Assembly (NCBI RefSeq): GCF_003261175.1 | Contig: NZ_QLNP01000017.1 | Location: 89,829-153,828 of the forward strand | Source: Arthrobacter globiformis | GTDB lineage: Bacteria > Actinomycetota > Actinomycetes > Actinomycetales > Micrococcaceae | Length of the DNA: 64,000 bases | Reading direction: 5' to 3' | Shown: positions 52,176-60,944 of the stretch, in pieces | Layout: the number at the start of each line of letters is the position of its first letter | Position numbering within the stretch: the first letter of the stretch is position 1 | Position numbers and translations under genes: made by a program | Notes under the pieces: model-generated | Told to the model about the DNA's origin: nothing | The model's database searches: none | The model's input: the letters and a program-made list of their open reading frames with translations, nothing else

Positions 52176-53501
52176 TCAGCAGTTGGGCGAATCGTATTCG
52201 TAGGCTCCGGCATCTGCGGCAGCCGTGCCGGCGCAGTCCCCGTTCTGCACTGAAGGCTTGCTCATGAGATCAACCTTGTAGGGCGTGGTGCCCGCACGGT
52301 CGATGGCGGGACTGGTGCCGGTCAGGCGGAGGTCGGCCGGCGCACCGGCGAAGCGGGCCGGCGCCGTGGTCGACGTGCTGTTCGGGGTGACGTTCGCGGG
52401 ACCGTTCAGGACGTTCTGCTTCTCGGTCCAGCCCGAACCGTTGATCCACAGGGAGTTCTTGACGCCCACCAGGATGTTGGCGCGGATCACCGTTGACGCG
52501 GGACAGGCCGCGTGGCAAACGATCGCCGCGGACTCGGGGCCGGTCAGGTAGACAGTGTTGAACTCAAAGACGGTGCCGTTGTTGGGGCCGTATGAGCTTC
52601 CGTTTCCACGGGCAATCAAGCCCTTCGCCTCGGAGCAATTCGCACCGCAGGTTGAGCGAATGAGGTTGTAGCGGAACGCGTTGCCGTCGGCCGTCCCCGA
52701 GGACCTTCCGAGCTCGGAGAAGTTGTTGTTGTCCACTGAGACGTTGTGGTGGATGTTGTTGCGGTTGCCGTTGTAGATTTCGAACGCGCCGCCGTCCTGG
52801 TTGTAGTCGTAGGACTTGCCGGTGGATCCACTGACGGTGTTGTTGGAAAACTCGTTGTCGCTGCCGTTAATCAGCACGCCAAAAGCACCGGAGTCGTCGC
52901 CGCAGTTCACCGCGGCGGACGTACCGCAATTGGCGCCCGGCGTATTCACATTCATGATGTTGTTGTTGGTGAGTGAATTTCCCGTGTATTTGCCGAAGTC
53001 GGAGCCAGTGCCGACCTTCAGTCCGGCTGCGTTATTGGACGCACTGGAGTTCCGCACGATGTTCCGGTCGCCCGTGACGCTGATCCCGGCATAGCCGCAG
53101 GCCACGGCGCGGAGGCCGTCAACAGTGGTGTAGTTGCCGTTGATCCTGATGCAGTTGCCGGATTTTCCGCCGGTGACTGTGGGGGCGTTGCCCGTGCCGT
53201 AGCTGTTCAGCGTGATGGGAGCGGTGGACGTTCCGCTCTGTGCGGTGACGATGCCGCCGCTGAAGGTGTCGCCCCTGCGGAAGCTGACGGTGTCTCCCGG
53301 CTTGAGCACCGCCTGGTTGACCTTGGACAGCGTCTTCCAGGCCGACGTGCCAGCGGTCCCGGAGTTACTGTCACTGCCGGCGGCGCTGACATAGAACGTG
53401 GTGCCCGCCGCGGACGCCGGAACAGCGGCTCCGGCAACAAATCCGCTGACCATCAGGAAAGTCATGAGAATAGCGACGACTGCCGTTGATTTGATCTTCA
53501 T
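52176..53501 (-). CDS. Secreted right-handed parallel beta-helix protein
   Basis: From ATG 53501 (GTGGGGG upstream) the protein has 441 residues. A signal peptide (VAILMTFLMVSGFVAGAAVP, ASAAGTT) ends near residue 32. The mature part begins FYVSAAGSDSNSGTAGTSAW, the family start for beta-helix (NosD/CASH) polysaccharide-binding proteins. Many short N-rich rungs follow (RNIVRNSSASNNAAGL, NEFSNNTVSG, NNIHHNVSVDNNNF) with AVNCGDDSGAF and paired cysteines. Such proteins bind or cleave polysaccharides outside the cell. No catalytic signature was recognised. The GTG at 53510 is a weaker start. A hairpin lies at 53550-53575 in its leader. Confidence 0.72.
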   Translation of the reverse strand: MKIKSTAVVAILMTFLMVSGFVAGAAVPASAAGTTFYVSAAGSDSNSGTAGTSAWKTLSKVNQAVLKPGDTVSFRRGDTFSGGIVTAQSGTSTAPITLNSYGTGNAPTVTGGKSGNCIRINGNYTTVDGLRAVACGYAGISVTGDRNIVRNSSASNNAAGLKVGTGSDFGKYTGNSLTNNNIMNVNTPGANCGTSAAVNCGDDSGAFGVLINGSDNEFSNNTVSGSTGKSYDYNQDGGAFEIYNGNRNNIHHNVSVDNNNFSELGRSSGTADGNAFRYNLIRSTCGANCSEAKGLIARGNGSSYGPNNGTVFEFNTVYLTGPESAAIVCHAACPASTVIRANILVGVKNSLWINGSGWTEKQNVLNGPANVTPNSTSTTAPARFAGAPADLRLTGTSPAIDRAGTTPYKVDLMSKPSVQNGDCAGTAAADAGAYEYDSPNC

Positions 53502-53549
53502 ATCCCCCACCAGGAAAATCTGCTTTTGCAGAACTTTGGAGCATCACGA

Positions 53550-53575
53550 ATTGCGGGCGTGATTCCGCCCGCAAT
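53550..53575. other. Perfect 10-bp hairpin in the beta-helix gene leader
   Basis: Arms ATTGCGGGCG (53550-53559) and CGCCCGCAAT (53566-53575) enclose TGATTC. It lies 49-74 nt upstream of the ATG of the beta-helix gene on the minus strand. It could stabilise the mRNA or regulate it. No further evidence. Confidence 0.4.
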
Positions 53576-53767
53576 CCGGAGCAAATTGAGACCTTGCGCC
53601 CTTAAAGCTAGGTTCCGCACTCGCCGAAGTCAAAAGATATCGGTTGAATAACGAGGCAATTTACTGTCCCGTTCTTGGGCCGCCATTCCCGGCTCCACGC
53701 ACTGACCTGCAGGTTTAGTCCAAAAGGAACACCGGCAGACCGGCAAATTATTTCGCTGCCGTGGGCG

Positions 53768-54757
53768 TCAGGTGCGGACCAGTCCGGCTGCCTCCGCAAG
53801 GAGCTCCACCGAACGCAGCCGCTCAGCGGTTCCGTTGCTCTGGTGCGCCACGATGAGCTCGTCGGCGTCGGCGTGCCGGGCGAAGCCCTCCAGGTAGTCC
53901 AGCACGACGTCCGGGGTGCCCACAGCCGAGTACTTCATCATCTGCGAGACGTGCTGTCCCTGCGGCGAGTCCAGGATCATGTCCGCTTCGTCGTCGGTGA
54001 ATTCCCGCCCGCCGCCGAAGAACAGCGAGACGCGGGCCCGCATCGTGGCGCGCAGCATCTCCTGGGCGTCCGAGGCAGCATCCGCAGCCACCACATTGAC
54101 GCCGGCGATGACGTGCGGGGCGGACAGCTGCTCCGACGGTTTGAACTCCCGCCGGTACACGGCGACGGCGTCCTGCAGCGCATTCGGGGCGAAGTGGGAG
54201 GCGAAGGCGTACGGCAGTCCCAGCTGGGCCGCCAGCCGCGCTCCGAAGAGGGAGGACCCCAAAATGTAGAGGGGCACGTTGGTTCCCCTGCCCGGCGTAG
54301 CCTCCACTCCCTGCACGCGGGTGGGCCCGGTGAGGTAGCCCTGCAGTTCCAGGACGTCCTGGGGGAAGGTATCGGCCGACTGCGGGTCACGGCGCAGTGC
54401 CCGCATGGTGTTCTGGTCGCTGCCGGGCGCACGTCCCAGGCCCAGGTCGATCCGGCCGGGGTGCAGGGTCTCCAGGGTGCCGAACTGCTCGGCGATGGTG
54501 AGCGGAGAATGGTTGGGCAGCATCACGCCGCCTGCTCCCAGCCTGATGCTCTCGGTGTGCGCGGCGACATGGGCGATCAGCACGGACGTGGCCGACGACG
54601 CGATGGAAGACATGTTGTGGTGCTCGGCGTACCAGACGCGCCGGTACCCGAGCTTTTCGGCCAGCTGCGCCATGGCGACACTCCCGGCAAAGCTCTCCGC
54701 CGCCGTCTGGCCCTTGCCGATGGTTGCCAGGTCGAGGATGGAGAGGGGAACAGTCAC
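53768..54757 (-). CDS. LLM-class flavin-dependent oxidoreductase (luciferase-like)
   Basis: From GTG 54757, this 329-residue protein has [60 protein letters not shown] and [20 protein letters not shown]. These are the usual marks of the MsnO8-like LLM group of FMN/F420-dependent oxidoreductases. The partner reductase and the substrate are unknown. It is divergent from the HerA-like ATPase gene. The long open frame continuing upstream on this strand is a shadow of that gene and of the start region. Confidence 0.85.
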   Translation of the reverse strand: MTVPLSILDLATIGKGQTAAESFAGSVAMAQLAEKLGYRRVWYAEHHNMSSIASSATSVLIAHVAAHTESIRLGAGGVMLPNHSPLTIAEQFGTLETLHPGRIDLGLGRAPGSDQNTMRALRRDPQSADTFPQDVLELQGYLTGPTRVQGVEATPGRGTNVPLYILGSSLFGARLAAQLGLPYAFASHFAPNALQDAVAVYRREFKPSEQLSAPHVIAGVNVVAADAASDAQEMLRATMRARVSLFFGGGREFTDDEADMILDSPQGQHVSQMMKYSAVGTPDVVLDYLEGFARHADADELIVAHQSNGTAERLRSVELLAEAAGLVRT

Positions 54758-54910
54758 GGCAGGACGGCCTTTCGTAGGGGGTTGCGCAGCTGCCGGCCCA
54801 GGAGTGGTCCGGCACATAGGGAACAACGACGGCGGCACCCGGGTTATTTCTGTCCGGCCGGTGACGCTGTCCACATATCCCGTCCATCCGCCGGCCGCTA
54901 TGCTGGCGGC

Positions 54911-56638
54911 ATGGCCAACAAGTCCACCGCAGATAAAGTAGCCACCATCCAAAAGGGCTACGCCCTGGAGGGTGCCACCATCGAGCTGGGCGCCGCCATC
55001 GTCGACGGCGAACTGCACAAGGACGCTCCGGTCCGGCTGCCGCTGTCCATGATGAACCGGCACGGGCTCGTGGCCGGGGCCACCGGCACGGGCAAGACTG
55101 TCACCCTGCACATGATGGCGGAACAGCTCTCGACCGCCGGGGTGCCCGTGTTCCTGGCGGATATTAAGGGCGACCTTTCCGGGCTTGCCACGGCGGCAGC
55201 CGGAAGCGACAAGCTGGCCAAGCGGACCGAAAGCATCGGGCAGGCATGGTCCGGCAAGACGTTTCCGGTGGAGTTCCTGGCCCTCGGCGGGGACGGTGAC
55301 GGCATCCCGGTCCGCGCCACGATCACGTCGTTCGGGCCCATCCTGCTCTCCCGCGTACTGGAGCTCAACGACACCCAGGAATCCAGCCTCCAGCTCGTGT
55401 TTCATTTTGCGGACAAGAACAACCTCGAGCTGGTGGACCTGAAGGACCTGCGCGCCGTCATCCAGTTCCTCATCTCCGACGAGGGCAAGGAACCGCTTAA
55501 GGAACTGGGCGGCCTGTCCAAGGCCACGGCCGGCGTCATCCTCCGGGAACTTGTGGGTCTCGAGGCGCAGGGCATGGAGCGGTTCTTCGGCGAGCCGGAG
55601 TTCGACACCGCCGAGCTGCTCCGCACGGCGCCCGACGGGCGCGGCGTCATCAGCTGCCTGGAGCTCCCCACCCTGCAGACCAAGCCGATGGTTTTCTCCA
55701 CCTTCCTCATGTGGCTTCTCGCTGATCTGTTCGAGGACCTGCCCGAAGCCGGCGACCTCGACAAACCCAAGCTCGTGTTTTTCCTCGACGAGGCGCACCT
55801 GCTCTTCAACGACGCATCGAAGGCCTTCCTGGAAGCCATCACCACCACCGTCCGCCTCATCCGCTCCAAGGGAGTAGGCATCTTCTTCGTCACGCAGACC
55901 CCGAAGGACGTCCCGGCGGATGTCCTCGGGCAGTTGGCCAACCGGGTCCAGCACGCCCTCAGGGCATTCACGCCGGAGGATGCGAAGGCGCTCAAGGCAA
56001 CCGTCTCCACGTTTCCGGTCAGCGACTACGACCTCGAGGAGACCCTGACTTCCGCGGGCATTGGTGAAGCCGTCATCACGGTCATGAACGAGCGAGGCGC
56101 CCCGACGCCGGTTGCCCTGACCCGCCTCCGGGCACCGGAGTCCGTCATGGGTCCCAGCGCCGCCGAACTGGTCAGGAGCACCGTGGCGGGGTCGGCGCTG
56201 CTGGCGAAGTACGGCACTGCGGTGGACAACGTCTCCGCGTACGAGAAGCTGACCGGCAAGGCCGCGGCTCCCACCGGCGCCGCGGCAGCCGGGCAGCCGC
56301 CGTCGCCTTCGCCCGAAGTGTTCGTCCCGGGCAGTCCTGGCCCAACGGCGATCGACGACGAAGCCCGCCGGATCGAGGAGGAGATCCTCGGCCGTCCCAG
56401 CAGCCGGCAGCCCGGCAGCGGGCGGGCCGAAAACGGACGGCCTGACGGCGGGCGGGTATCGGCGCCCCCGGCCGGACGCCAGGCTCCCCAGCCCGGCGGG
56501 ATGATGGAGGACATCACCGGCGCCCTCGGCGGGGCCCTTGGCAGTGGCCTGAAAAGCATGGCCCGTTCCATGGGAACGCAGCTCGGCCGGGAACTCCTGC
56601 GGGGCGTTTTCGGCACCTCGTCCCGGCGCCGCCGCTAG
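54911..56638 (+). CDS. HerA-like/DUF853 ATPase
   Basis: This 575-residue protein has the DUF853 (HerA-like helicase) layout. Walker A is [20 protein letters not shown] (56-63 core), followed by [29 protein letters not shown] (Walker B with D293-E294), [20 protein letters not shown] and a closing ATPase segment with [18 protein letters not shown] Pro/Gly-rich spacer (about 440-520) leads to a short amphipathic tail ending [18 protein letters not shown]. HerA proteins pump or unwind DNA with NurA nuclease partners. This lone, NurA-less form has an unknown role. ATG 54911 is the start. The frame is open upstream but overlaps the LLM gene on the other strand. Confidence 0.85.
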   Translation: MANKSTADKVATIQKGYALEGATIELGAAIVDGELHKDAPVRLPLSMMNRHGLVAGATGTGKTVTLHMMAEQLSTAGVPVFLADIKGDLSGLATAAAGSDKLAKRTESIGQAWSGKTFPVEFLALGGDGDGIPVRATITSFGPILLSRVLELNDTQESSLQLVFHFADKNNLELVDLKDLRAVIQFLISDEGKEPLKELGGLSKATAGVILRELVGLEAQGMERFFGEPEFDTAELLRTAPDGRGVISCLELPTLQTKPMVFSTFLMWLLADLFEDLPEAGDLDKPKLVFFLDEAHLLFNDASKAFLEAITTTVRLIRSKGVGIFFVTQTPKDVPADVLGQLANRVQHALRAFTPEDAKALKATVSTFPVSDYDLEETLTSAGIGEAVITVMNERGAPTPVALTRLRAPESVMGPSAAELVRSTVAGSALLAKYGTAVDNVSAYEKLTGKAAAPTGAAAAGQPPSPSPEVFVPGSPGPTAIDDEARRIEEEILGRPSSRQPGSGRAENGRPDGGRVSAPPAGRQAPQPGGMMEDITGALGGALGSGLKSMARSMGTQLGRELLRGVFGTSSRRRR

Positions 56639-56760
56639 CGGAAAGCAGCGCCGACAGCGGCGGCTGAGTCCCGCCGTCGGGCGTTCCTGCACGGAGGGCG
56701 GGCGTCACGGGGACCGGCGCTACTCCAGAGTTGCCTGACGTTGCAGGTAACGTGGGGTGC

Positions 56761-57759
56761 GTGCAAATGAGTCAAGCGTTGGTGAAGACGGCGGCCGGAT
56801 GGCTGCTGGGCCTCATGCTTGCCATTGTTGGCGCCATCGTTTCGGTCAACCTGGTCAACTCCTCCGTGGCCAGTCCCCAGCAGCCCGTGCGCGAATATCT
56901 GGAGGCCCTGCAGCACGGCGAAGGTGAACGGGCGCTGGGCCTGCTCCGCGCGTCGGTACCGGACGCCGACGCCTCCATGCTCGACGGCACCGCCCTGCAG
57001 ACGTCTGCGGCACGGATCACGAACGTCAAGCTCGGAGCCGCGGTGGGGCGTGGCGGCAACCGGGTGATGGTGCCCATGGACTACACCATCGACGGCAGTC
57101 AGCTGCACACCGAGTTCCTGCTGGAGAGCACCGGCACAGAATGGCTGTTCTTCCACAAGTGGTCCTTCGTGCCGGCCACACTGCCCACCGTTGACGTGAC
57201 GGTGGTCAACTCCAGCGAGGCAACGTTCAACGGCGTGCCGGTGAACATACCCGGCGGCCACAACAGCTTCGCGGTGTTCTATCCGGGCGAGTACGAGGCG
57301 TCCCTCAACGGCCAGTACTTCGCCGCTCCGCCCACGCGGGCCACGGTCTCCGGACGGGAGGCTCCCGCCGCACCGCTGAACCTGCTCACACATGCCACGG
57401 ACGAACTGAATCGGGCGGTCTCCGCACGGGTCAAGGAATTCCTCGACAAGTGCGCCGCCGAAGCCGGCCAGCAGCAGCGGCTCCAGCCCGACTGCCCGTT
57501 CTACCACGTCACCAACAACCGCGTGGTGCCCGGAACCATCAAGTGGAGCATCACCGACTACCCGAAGATCACCATCGAGCCCTTTGACGGCAGGTGGGTG
57601 GTGGCGCCGCTGGACGGCAAGGCAAAGCTCACTGCCGAGCAGATCGACCTGTTCAGCGGGGCCGTCTCGCCCCTGGACGTGGAGCACGATTTCAGCTTCA
57701 CGACGCGTCTGGACATCTCCGGCGACACCATCAAGGTCACACCGCTCCTCACCTTCTAG
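56761..57759 (+). CDS. Membrane-anchored protein of unknown function
   Basis: This approximately 332-residue protein has an N-terminal helix (TAAGWLLGLMLAIVGAIVSV) that anchors or exports it. A first domain of about 100 residues (QQPVREYLEALQHGEGERAL, SVPDADASMLDGTALQTSAA) resembles the YkuD-associated/DUF4878-like lumenal fold. Further beta-rich parts follow (VDVTVVNSSEATFNGVPVNI, NSFAVFYPGEYEASLNGQYF). I do not recognise the family. GTG 56761 or ATG 56767 may be the start. It follows the HerA-like ATPase with a 122-nt gap. Confidence 0.6.
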   Translation: MQMSQALVKTAAGWLLGLMLAIVGAIVSVNLVNSSVASPQQPVREYLEALQHGEGERALGLLRASVPDADASMLDGTALQTSAARITNVKLGAAVGRGGNRVMVPMDYTIDGSQLHTEFLLESTGTEWLFFHKWSFVPATLPTVDVTVVNSSEATFNGVPVNIPGGHNSFAVFYPGEYEASLNGQYFAAPPTRATVSGREAPAAPLNLLTHATDELNRAVSARVKEFLDKCAAEAGQQQRLQPDCPFYHVTNNRVVPGTIKWSITDYPKITIEPFDGRWVVAPLDGKAKLTAEQIDLFSGAVSPLDVEHDFSFTTRLDISGDTIKVTPLLTF

Positions 57760-57894
57760 GTCTGAACCTGCTGCTTGGGGGGTCCGCGTCACGCGGAGCG
57801 GCTTTTCAGGCGGCCGGGTCGGTGCGACGCCCGCGAATCCGGGGCACAGCGACGGATTCCGGCCAAAAACCTGCCTGACGTGACACTGTTCTGC

Positions 57895-58731
57895 TCACCT
57901 CGGCGCCTGCCGCGCTCCCCCAGCGCCGGAGAGGACCGCCAGAACCTCGGCCAGCATCTGTTCGGGCCGGTGCACCACGTCTGCGTAGTAGTAGCGCAGC
58001 ACTGTGTAGCCTTGGACCACTGACCTGTTGTTCCGCTGGTGGTCCTTCCTCACCTGTGCCCATTCGCCGTGCTGGCGGCCATCCAACTCCACGACCAGCC
58101 AGCCCTCAAGCAACAGGTCAACATAACCCACTCCCTCGATGTACACCTGGGCATCCACGTGTATTCCAGCCTGGCGGAACGTTGTCCTTGCCAGCGTTTC
58201 GAGCAGCGACTCGGCGCCCCGGTCCACCCAGCCCAACACTTGGCGGGCCTTGCCGTTGCGCCGACCCGGCAGCCGCTCCTGCAGGAACTGCACACTCATA
58301 TCCCCGCGTTGCACAGCGCACTCCACCATCACCAGCGACTCGCGGGGCGGCAGACAGCGGAGCGCATGGATCAGGACATCGCCGAGGGCAGCCACGGGGC
58401 GGTGCGGATGCGGCGGCAGGATTAGTTCCCGGTGGGCCACCTCGTCTTCAGCAGCTATCCCCCGTTGGTAGCAGACGTGCCGCAATCCGGCCGGCGTCAC
58501 AGCCCAAAGCCCGTAGAAGGGCGCCGCGCTGATGCACGTCAGAACTTGCCGGCGAAGGAGCAGCGCTACGTCTGCCGGTGCCGCAGAGGGGAGTGCGTAG
58601 AGCCCCCGGGCAGGCTGGGGAAGCCCCGCCCGCACTGCCCGGCGCAGGGCAGCGTCGCTGACGCCAAGCTTGGCCAACGCGGGCCGCCTGGCCACGCCGC
58701 CGCATAGAGTGAGCGCCCTGGTGACCTCCAT
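57895..58731 (-). CDS. AbiEi-like HTH / DUF559 nuclease-like protein
   Basis: From ATG 58731 it has 278 residues. An N-terminal winged helix (MEVTRALTLCGGVARRPALA, KLGVSDAALRRAVRAG, then GLYALPSAA) matches the AbiEi antitoxin start. The middle region follows (LLRRQVLTCISAAPFYGLWA, and PPRESLVMVECAVQRGDM). The C-terminal nuclease-like core is RGAESLLETLARTTFRQAGI, VGYVDLLLEGWLVVELDGRQ with the D...E-x-D/E core, and VVQGYTVLRYYYADV. This two-part layout is common in actinobacteria. No AbiEii toxin is adjacent, so it may not be an antitoxin. It is the second such gene in the window (the other is at 34474). Confidence 0.7.
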   Translation of the reverse strand: MEVTRALTLCGGVARRPALAKLGVSDAALRRAVRAGLPQPARGLYALPSAAPADVALLLRRQVLTCISAAPFYGLWAVTPAGLRHVCYQRGIAAEDEVAHRELILPPHPHRPVAALGDVLIHALRCLPPRESLVMVECAVQRGDMSVQFLQERLPGRRNGKARQVLGWVDRGAESLLETLARTTFRQAGIHVDAQVYIEGVGYVDLLLEGWLVVELDGRQHGEWAQVRKDHQRNNRSVVQGYTVLRYYYADVVHRPEQMLAEVLAVLSGAGGARQAPR

Positions 58732-58943
58732 GGCGCCATGGTGCGCCTCCCCGGCAGATCCGGGCAGCAGCCTCTTCCCGTATGTGGATTCCGGGGCGTC
58801 ACGCCGGGCAGGCTTTTGCGTCCCGGGCGGAGCACCGGCCGCGGTTTTCAGCGGTTGCCTCCGTCTGGATCGGCAAAAGGCTGCCGCCCGTGACGAAATG
58901 GTCAAGGGCAGCAGCCTTTAAGGTACTTCTTTGCGGAGGGACC

Positions 58944-60944
58944 TTAGTCCATGCCGCGCAGGTCCAGCACCAGGTCGGTGTCGCCGTCGGCCTGCAGCAC
59001 CACCGGGATGCCCCAGTCCTGCTGGTAGAGGTGGCACGCGGCGTGGTCCGGGATCTCGCCATCCTCGGTTTCCGGGCCGTCGCAGGCGGCAGCGCGTGCC
59101 GTGATGTGCAGGACGCCCTCCGGAACATCGGTGGCCAGCTCAAGCGTGCGGAGCAGGCCCACGGAGGTCCCGCCGCCGGACACGAGCAGCTCCGGCGGGG
59201 TGGAGGAGATCTTGAGCTGGGTGGGATCGCCCCAGCGGTCATCGAGCTTCTGGCCGGTGGGCGCCGCGAAGCGGACCGTGAGCTCCAGCAGGCCAGGCGC
59301 CACAGGGCTCTTGGGCCGGTGCGTCTGGGCGGCCCCCTCGTCCACCTGCTGCGCTTCCTTGGGAATGGGCACGTACACGAGCTGGTGCTTGTTCGCCTCG
59401 ACCACCACAAGCAGCGGCTCGGAGCCCGCCACCTGGGTGTGGTCGACGATCACGTCGGACGGCTCGGCCAGCCCGCGCGCCAGCGTGGACACGGTGCCGG
59501 AGGCCGGGTCGTAACGGCGCACCGCACCGTTGTAGGTGTCGGCGATCGCCACGGAGCCATCCGGCAGCACGGTGACGCCCAGCGGGTGCTGCAGGCGCGC
59601 CTCGGAAGCCTGGCCATCGCGGAAGCCGAAGTCGAAGAGGCCCTTGCCCACCGCTGATTCAACGGTGACGGTTCCGTCGTCGTCGATCACCAGCTTGCGC
59701 AGGGCAGAGGTCTCAGAGTCGGCCACCCAGATGCTTCCGTCGGCGTCTTCGGCCAGACCTGACGGCTGTGCGAACCAGGCTTCGTGGGCGGCCCCGTCCA
59801 ACAGGCCTTCCAGCCCGTTGCCGGCGACGATTGAAACATCCCCGGCGAGCGGTTCGTAGCTGAAGATCTGGTGGACGCCGGCCATGGCGATCACCACGGC
59901 GTTCAGCTTGCTGGACCAGACGACGTCCCACGGCGAGCTGAGGGCCACGTCCAGAGGGTGGACTCCCAGTCGTCCGGTGAAGCCGGCCGCGTCCTCATCC
60001 ACGCGGGCGGGTCCGGTCTCGAGGAGCCGCTGCACGCCGCTGCCAACGAGTGTGGTGACGGTCCCGTCAGTGAGCGACAGTCCCCGCAGGCGGTGGTTGA
60101 CGGAGTCGGCAATCACGACGTCGTAGCCCGTCTTCGCTGCCACATCTTCCGGTAGCAGGACAAGACCCTGCGGTTCGTTGAACCGGGCGGTGCCGGCGTC
60201 ACCGTCGGCGTGGCCCTTCTCCCCGGAACCGTACGTGCTCAGCACGGTGTGGAAGTCGGTGCCGAGCTCCAGAACGCGGTGGTGGCCGGTATCGGTGACC
60301 AGCCAGGTGCCGGCGTCGGACCCGCTGCCGGCGGCAGCACCGGCGTCAGACGCTGAACTGGCGGACGCTGAACCACGGCCGGCGGGAAGGTAGAGCGCCT
60401 TGCCCGGGAACCGCAGGGTTCCCGACGTCGGCTCCGGGGCGACGTAGGGGCCGTTGCCGCGGTGCAGGGTGCCGCGGGCCTCGTGCTCGGCGATCAGCTC
60501 GGGGATGAGCACGCCCAGGCCGTCGGCGTGGCCTTCGCCCGAGAGGTGCGCCACGATGTAGCCCTCGGGGTCAATGACCACCAGTGTGGGCCAGGCACGG
60601 GCTGTGTAGGCCTTCCAGGTTTCCAGCTCGGGGTCATCCAGGACCGGGTGGTGGATCTCGTAGCGCTCCACGGCGGCGGCCAGCGCCACGGGATCGGCCT
60701 CGTGCTCGAACTTCGGGGAGTGCACGCCCACGGTGACCAGGACGTCGGAGTACTTTTCCTCCAGCGGCCGGAGTTCGTCCAGCACGTGCAGGCAGTTGAT
60801 GCAGCAGAAGGTCCAGAAGTCCAGGAGCACGATCTTGCCGCGCAGGGCTTCCAGGTCCAAAGACTTGCCGCCGGTGTTCAGCCAGTTGCGGCCGACCAGT
60901 TCGGAGGCGCGGACCCGGTGGTGGGTGCGTACGGTTTCGCTCAT
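58944..60944 (-). CDS. Thioredoxin-fold / NHL-repeat protein
   Basis: This 666-residue protein has an N-terminal thioredoxin/AhpC-TSA-like domain (GRNWLNTGGKSLDLEALRGK, IVLLDFWTFCCINCLHVLDE with C48-I-N-C51). Then come five to six NHL beta-propeller repeats (about 190-480: GTARFNEPQGLVLLPEDVAA, YDVVIADSVNHRLRGLSLTD, DGSVAIADTYNGAVRRYDPA). A C-terminal beta domain ends the chain. Such proteins act in thiol-disulfide exchange, and the propeller may bind a partner. No signal peptide is seen. Its ATG overlaps the CopD-CtaG stop by one base (TGATG), linking it to copper/cytochrome-oxidase assembly. Confidence 0.82.
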   Translation of the reverse strand: MSETVRTHHRVRASELVGRNWLNTGGKSLDLEALRGKIVLLDFWTFCCINCLHVLDELRPLEEKYSDVLVTVGVHSPKFEHEADPVALAAAVERYEIHHPVLDDPELETWKAYTARAWPTLVVIDPEGYIVAHLSGEGHADGLGVLIPELIAEHEARGTLHRGNGPYVAPEPTSGTLRFPGKALYLPAGRGSASASSASDAGAAAGSGSDAGTWLVTDTGHHRVLELGTDFHTVLSTYGSGEKGHADGDAGTARFNEPQGLVLLPEDVAAKTGYDVVIADSVNHRLRGLSLTDGTVTTLVGSGVQRLLETGPARVDEDAAGFTGRLGVHPLDVALSSPWDVVWSSKLNAVVIAMAGVHQIFSYEPLAGDVSIVAGNGLEGLLDGAAHEAWFAQPSGLAEDADGSIWVADSETSALRKLVIDDDGTVTVESAVGKGLFDFGFRDGQASEARLQHPLGVTVLPDGSVAIADTYNGAVRRYDPASGTVSTLARGLAEPSDVIVDHTQVAGSEPLLVVVEANKHQLVYVPIPKEAQQVDEGAAQTHRPKSPVAPGLLELTVRFAAPTGQKLDDRWGDPTQLKISSTPPELLVSGGGTSVGLLRTLELATDVPEGVLHITARAAACDGPETEDGEIPDHAACHLYQQDWGIPVVLQADGDTDLVLDLRGMD

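Noticed and set aside
53768-56692. Very long minus-strand open frame (about 974 codons) covering the HerA-like gene
   Set aside because: Only the part 53768-54757 has a recognisable LLM domain. The rest is antisense to the HerA-like ATPase and has no domain, as expected from GC-rich third positions.
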